From Shewanella psychrophila (GTDB taxonomy: Bacteria; Pseudomonadota; Gammaproteobacteria; Enterobacterales; Shewanellaceae), in NCBI RefSeq assembly GCF_002005305.1, contig NZ_CP014782.1, positions 1,736,001 through 1,800,000 on the forward strand: 64,000 nt of DNA, read 5' to 3'. The notes under the pieces are model-generated. The model ran no database searches and was not told where the DNA came from. It saw nothing but the letters and a program-made list of their open reading frames with translations. A program made the position numbers and the translations under genes. Shown here piece by piece: positions 61,785-64,000 of this stretch (the stretch's first letter is position 1; the number at the start of each line of letters is the position of its first letter).

Positions 61785-64000
61785 ATGTCTATAATAACAA
61801 CATCGGTAAGACGCCCAGTCACAGTATGGATGTTCATGCTAGCGGTGATCCTCTTTGGTATGGTGGGTTTCTCACGCTTAGCAGTCAAACTCCTGCCTGA
61901 CTTAAGTTACCCTACAATTACTATACGAACTCTGTATATGGGTGCTGCACCAGTCGAAGTCGAGCAGCTAGTCTCTAAACCCATAGAAGAAGCGGCAGGT
62001 ATAGTAAAAGGCTTAAGAAAAATCAGTTCCATATCACGCTCGGGTATGTCTGATGTAGTGCTGGAGTTCGAATGGGGCACAGACATGGATATGGCCAGCC
62101 TGGATGTTCGGGAGAAACTGGACACCATTTTATTGCCTCTCGATGTTAAGAAGCCGCTACTGCTTAGGTTTAATCCAAACCTTGACCCTATCGTCCGCCT
62201 CGCCTTATCGGTTCCCGATGCTAGCGATAATGAACTCAAGCAGATGCGCACTTACGCCGAAGAGGAACTAAAACGCCAACTCGAAACCTTGACAGGTGTA
62301 GCTGCCGTCCGACTTTCTGGCGGACTGCAGCAAGAAGTGCACATTTTGCTTAATCAAGAGAAGCTGACTCAGCTCAATCTAAACGCAGATAAAATACGTA
62401 ACCGTATCGCCGAAGAAAATATCAACCTGTCTGCGGGTAAAGTGATCCAGGGAGATAAAGAGTATTTAGTGCGCACCCTTAACCAGTTCAACTCTCTGAA
62501 AGAGCTAGGTCAGATCATCGTGTATCGCGAAGATCAGACATTAGTCAGACTATTCGAGGTTGCCGAAATTGTCGATGCTCATAAGGAGCGTAACGATATC
62601 ACCCGGATTGGCGATCAAGAATCTATTGAACTGGCAATCTACAAGGAAGGAGACGCTAATACCGTAGCGGTAGCCAGAAAAGTTAACGCGGCGCTCAAAC
62701 AGTTAAATGCCAATCAAGTAAAATCTGAGTTAACGGTAATCTACGATCAGTCGGAATTTATCGAAAGTGCCGTGAGTGAGGTCACATCGTCAGCACTGAT
62801 AGGTAGCTTGCTCTCCATGTTAATCATCTATCTATTTTTAAAAGATATTATTCCCACTCTGATCATCTCTATCTCGATTCCGTTTTCGGTCATCGCTACA
62901 TTTAACATGATGTATTTCGCCGATATCAGCTTAAACATCATGTCACTGGGTGGTATAGCACTGGCTGTGGGATTACTGGTCGACAATGCTATTGTGGTCC
63001 TTGAAAACATAGATCGCTGTCGCTCGCAGGGCATGAGTAAGCTCGAAGCCGCTGTGACCGGTACTAAAGAGGTATCCGGGGCGATATTTGCTTCGACGCT
63101 GACCACTCTAGCGGTGTTTGTCCCCCTCGTCTTCGTCGATGGTGTCGCTGGCGCCTTGTTCTCTGATCAAGCTCTGACAGTCACTTTCGCACTGCTAGCT
63201 TCACTTCTGGTGGCCCTGACCACTATTCCTATGTTGGCGTCCCGCGAAGGCATTAAGTCTCTACCTCCCCTACTCGCTAAGGAAAAGAAGTCAAAACCAG
63301 AGACTAAGGTAGGAAAATTAAAACATTACAGTGCCACGGTTTTCTCTTTCCCCTTTATCGTCTTATTTAGTTACTTACCCAGTGCTCTGCTGACCTTAGC
63401 GCTTATGTTTGGTCGTCTGCTGTCTTGGTTCACTGGACTGTTTATGCGGCCACTGAGTCAAGGCTTCAACTGGTGTTACCATCAACTTGAAGGTATCTAT
63501 CATCACCTGCTCGCCTTGGCGCTCAAATTTAGAGTCATGACTCTGACGATCGCTATCCTGATCACCTTAGGCGCAGCATCATTAGTGCCAAAGTTGGGTA
63601 TGGAGCTTATCCCCCCAATGAACCAAGGTGAATTCTATGTCGAAATCCTCCTGCCACCAGGCACCGAAGTATCAGAAACCGACAAGGTATTGCGTCGACT
63701 CGCCCTTTCGATAAAAGGCAGAGAAGATGTAAAACATGCCTATAGCCAAGCAGGAAGTGGTGGGTTGATGACATCGGATACTTCCCGTGGCGGTGAAAAC
63801 TGGGGACGTTTGCAAGTTGTGCTCGCCGATCCTGAGGCCTTCGATGCCGTTGCATCGGTGCTCCGTACCACAGCCATGCGTATTCCTGAGCTAGAGGCTA
63901 AAATTCAACATCCGGAGCTCTTTAGTTTTAAGACTCCACTGGAAATAGAGCTCATTGGTTATGATCTGACCCAATTAAAGCAAACTGCTAATAACTTAGT
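61785..64000 (+). CDS. RND efflux pump inner-membrane transporter, N-terminal part
   Basis: The gene runs off the right edge; 738 codons are visible. It starts MSIITTSVRRPVTVWMFMLA with GGAAG upstream. The porter domain (LLPDLSYPTITIRTLYMGAA), EFEWGTDMDMASLDVREKLD and the TM4 proton-relay region GGIALAVGLLVDNAIVVLEN (Asp conserved) mark the HAE1 drug-efflux family. A long hydrophilic/hydrophobic insert (about residues 490-570) sits in the central linker. It forms an operon with the adaptor; an outer-membrane channel gene is not visible. Confidence 0.93.
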   Translation, partial: MSIITTSVRRPVTVWMFMLAVILFGMVGFSRLAVKLLPDLSYPTITIRTLYMGAAPVEVEQLVSKPIEEAAGIVKGLRKISSISRSGMSDVVLEFEWGTDMDMASLDVREKLDTILLPLDVKKPLLLRFNPNLDPIVRLALSVPDASDNELKQMRTYAEEELKRQLETLTGVAAVRLSGGLQQEVHILLNQEKLTQLNLNADKIRNRIAEENINLSAGKVIQGDKEYLVRTLNQFNSLKELGQIIVYREDQTLVRLFEVAEIVDAHKERNDITRIGDQESIELAIYKEGDANTVAVARKVNAALKQLNANQVKSELTVIYDQSEFIESAVSEVTSSALIGSLLSMLIIYLFLKDIIPTLIISISIPFSVIATFNMMYFADISLNIMSLGGIALAVGLLVDNAIVVLENIDRCRSQGMSKLEAAVTGTKEVSGAIFASTLTTLAVFVPLVFVDGVAGALFSDQALTVTFALLASLLVALTTIPMLASREGIKSLPPLLAKEKKSKPETKVGKLKHYSATVFSFPFIVLFSYLPSALLTLALMFGRLLSWFTGLFMRPLSQGFNWCYHQLEGIYHHLLALALKFRVMTLTIAILITLGAASLVPKLGMELIPPMNQGEFYVEILLPPGTEVSETDKVLRRLALSIKGREDVKHAYSQAGSGGLMTSDTSRGGENWGRLQVVLADPEAFDAVASVLRTTAMRIPELEAKIQHPELFSFKTPLEIELIGYDLTQLKQTANNL

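Overview
This window looks like the chromosome of a marine Shewanella or a very close relative. The best markers are the small periplasmic tetrahaem cytochrome CctA, the gltA / sdhCDAB-sucABCD TCA cluster, the biotin cluster with bioA divergent from bioBFCD, and curli-type genes. All calls come from reading the sequence; no database search was run.

Layout. 1-3.0 kb: curlin-repeat genes, one cut by the left edge and one unusually long (575 aa). 3.4-4.6 kb: a secreted transglutaminase-like/TPR lipoprotein gene that appears frameshifted. 4.8-14.2 kb: nitrite assimilation in two operons on the minus strand, cobA-trpD2-nasT and nirB-nirD-nasA(transporter)-phosphatase/kinase. 14.4-21.9 kb: MYG1-like protein, CctA, HtpX, an orphan TctC-type binding protein and a lipoprotein M3 peptidase. 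22.0-27.7 kb: biotin synthesis. 28.0-32.3 kb: an AT-rich accessory block with a secreted M4 metalloprotease and a close homologue of the pore-forming toxin aerolysin. 32.8-38.0 kb: a NasA-like molybdoenzyme with a fused DmsB-DmsC electron-transfer subunit. 38.3-47.7 kb: ecotin, an EamA permease, a nickel superoxide dismutase operon, CobB, Fur, and single enzymes and transporters. 47.8-59.2 kb: the TCA block. 59.3-64.0 kb: a GNAT, a small secreted protein and an RND efflux pair, the pump cut by the right edge.

How it fits together. Three operons spread over 27 kb (cobA-trpD2-nasT, nirBD-nasA-kinase, and the molybdoenzyme operon) each have a sigma-54 -24/-12 promoter with NtrC-like sites upstream. 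This suggests one nitrogen-controlled nitrate-to-ammonium pathway: nitrate uptake, a quinol-linked cytoplasmic nitrate reductase, NADH nitrite reductase, and siroheme supply. The nirB leader also has a strong intrinsic terminator, the expected target for the ANTAR antiterminator NasT encoded just upstream.

Two families of short non-autonomous mobile elements are present. One is a 183-bp IS4-like element with two nearly identical copies, each inserted into the loop of an intrinsic terminator and flanked by 11- or 13-bp target duplications. The other is about 265 bp; one copy lies between bioC and bioD and supplies the bioC stop codon. No rRNA, tRNA or CRISPR array was recognised.
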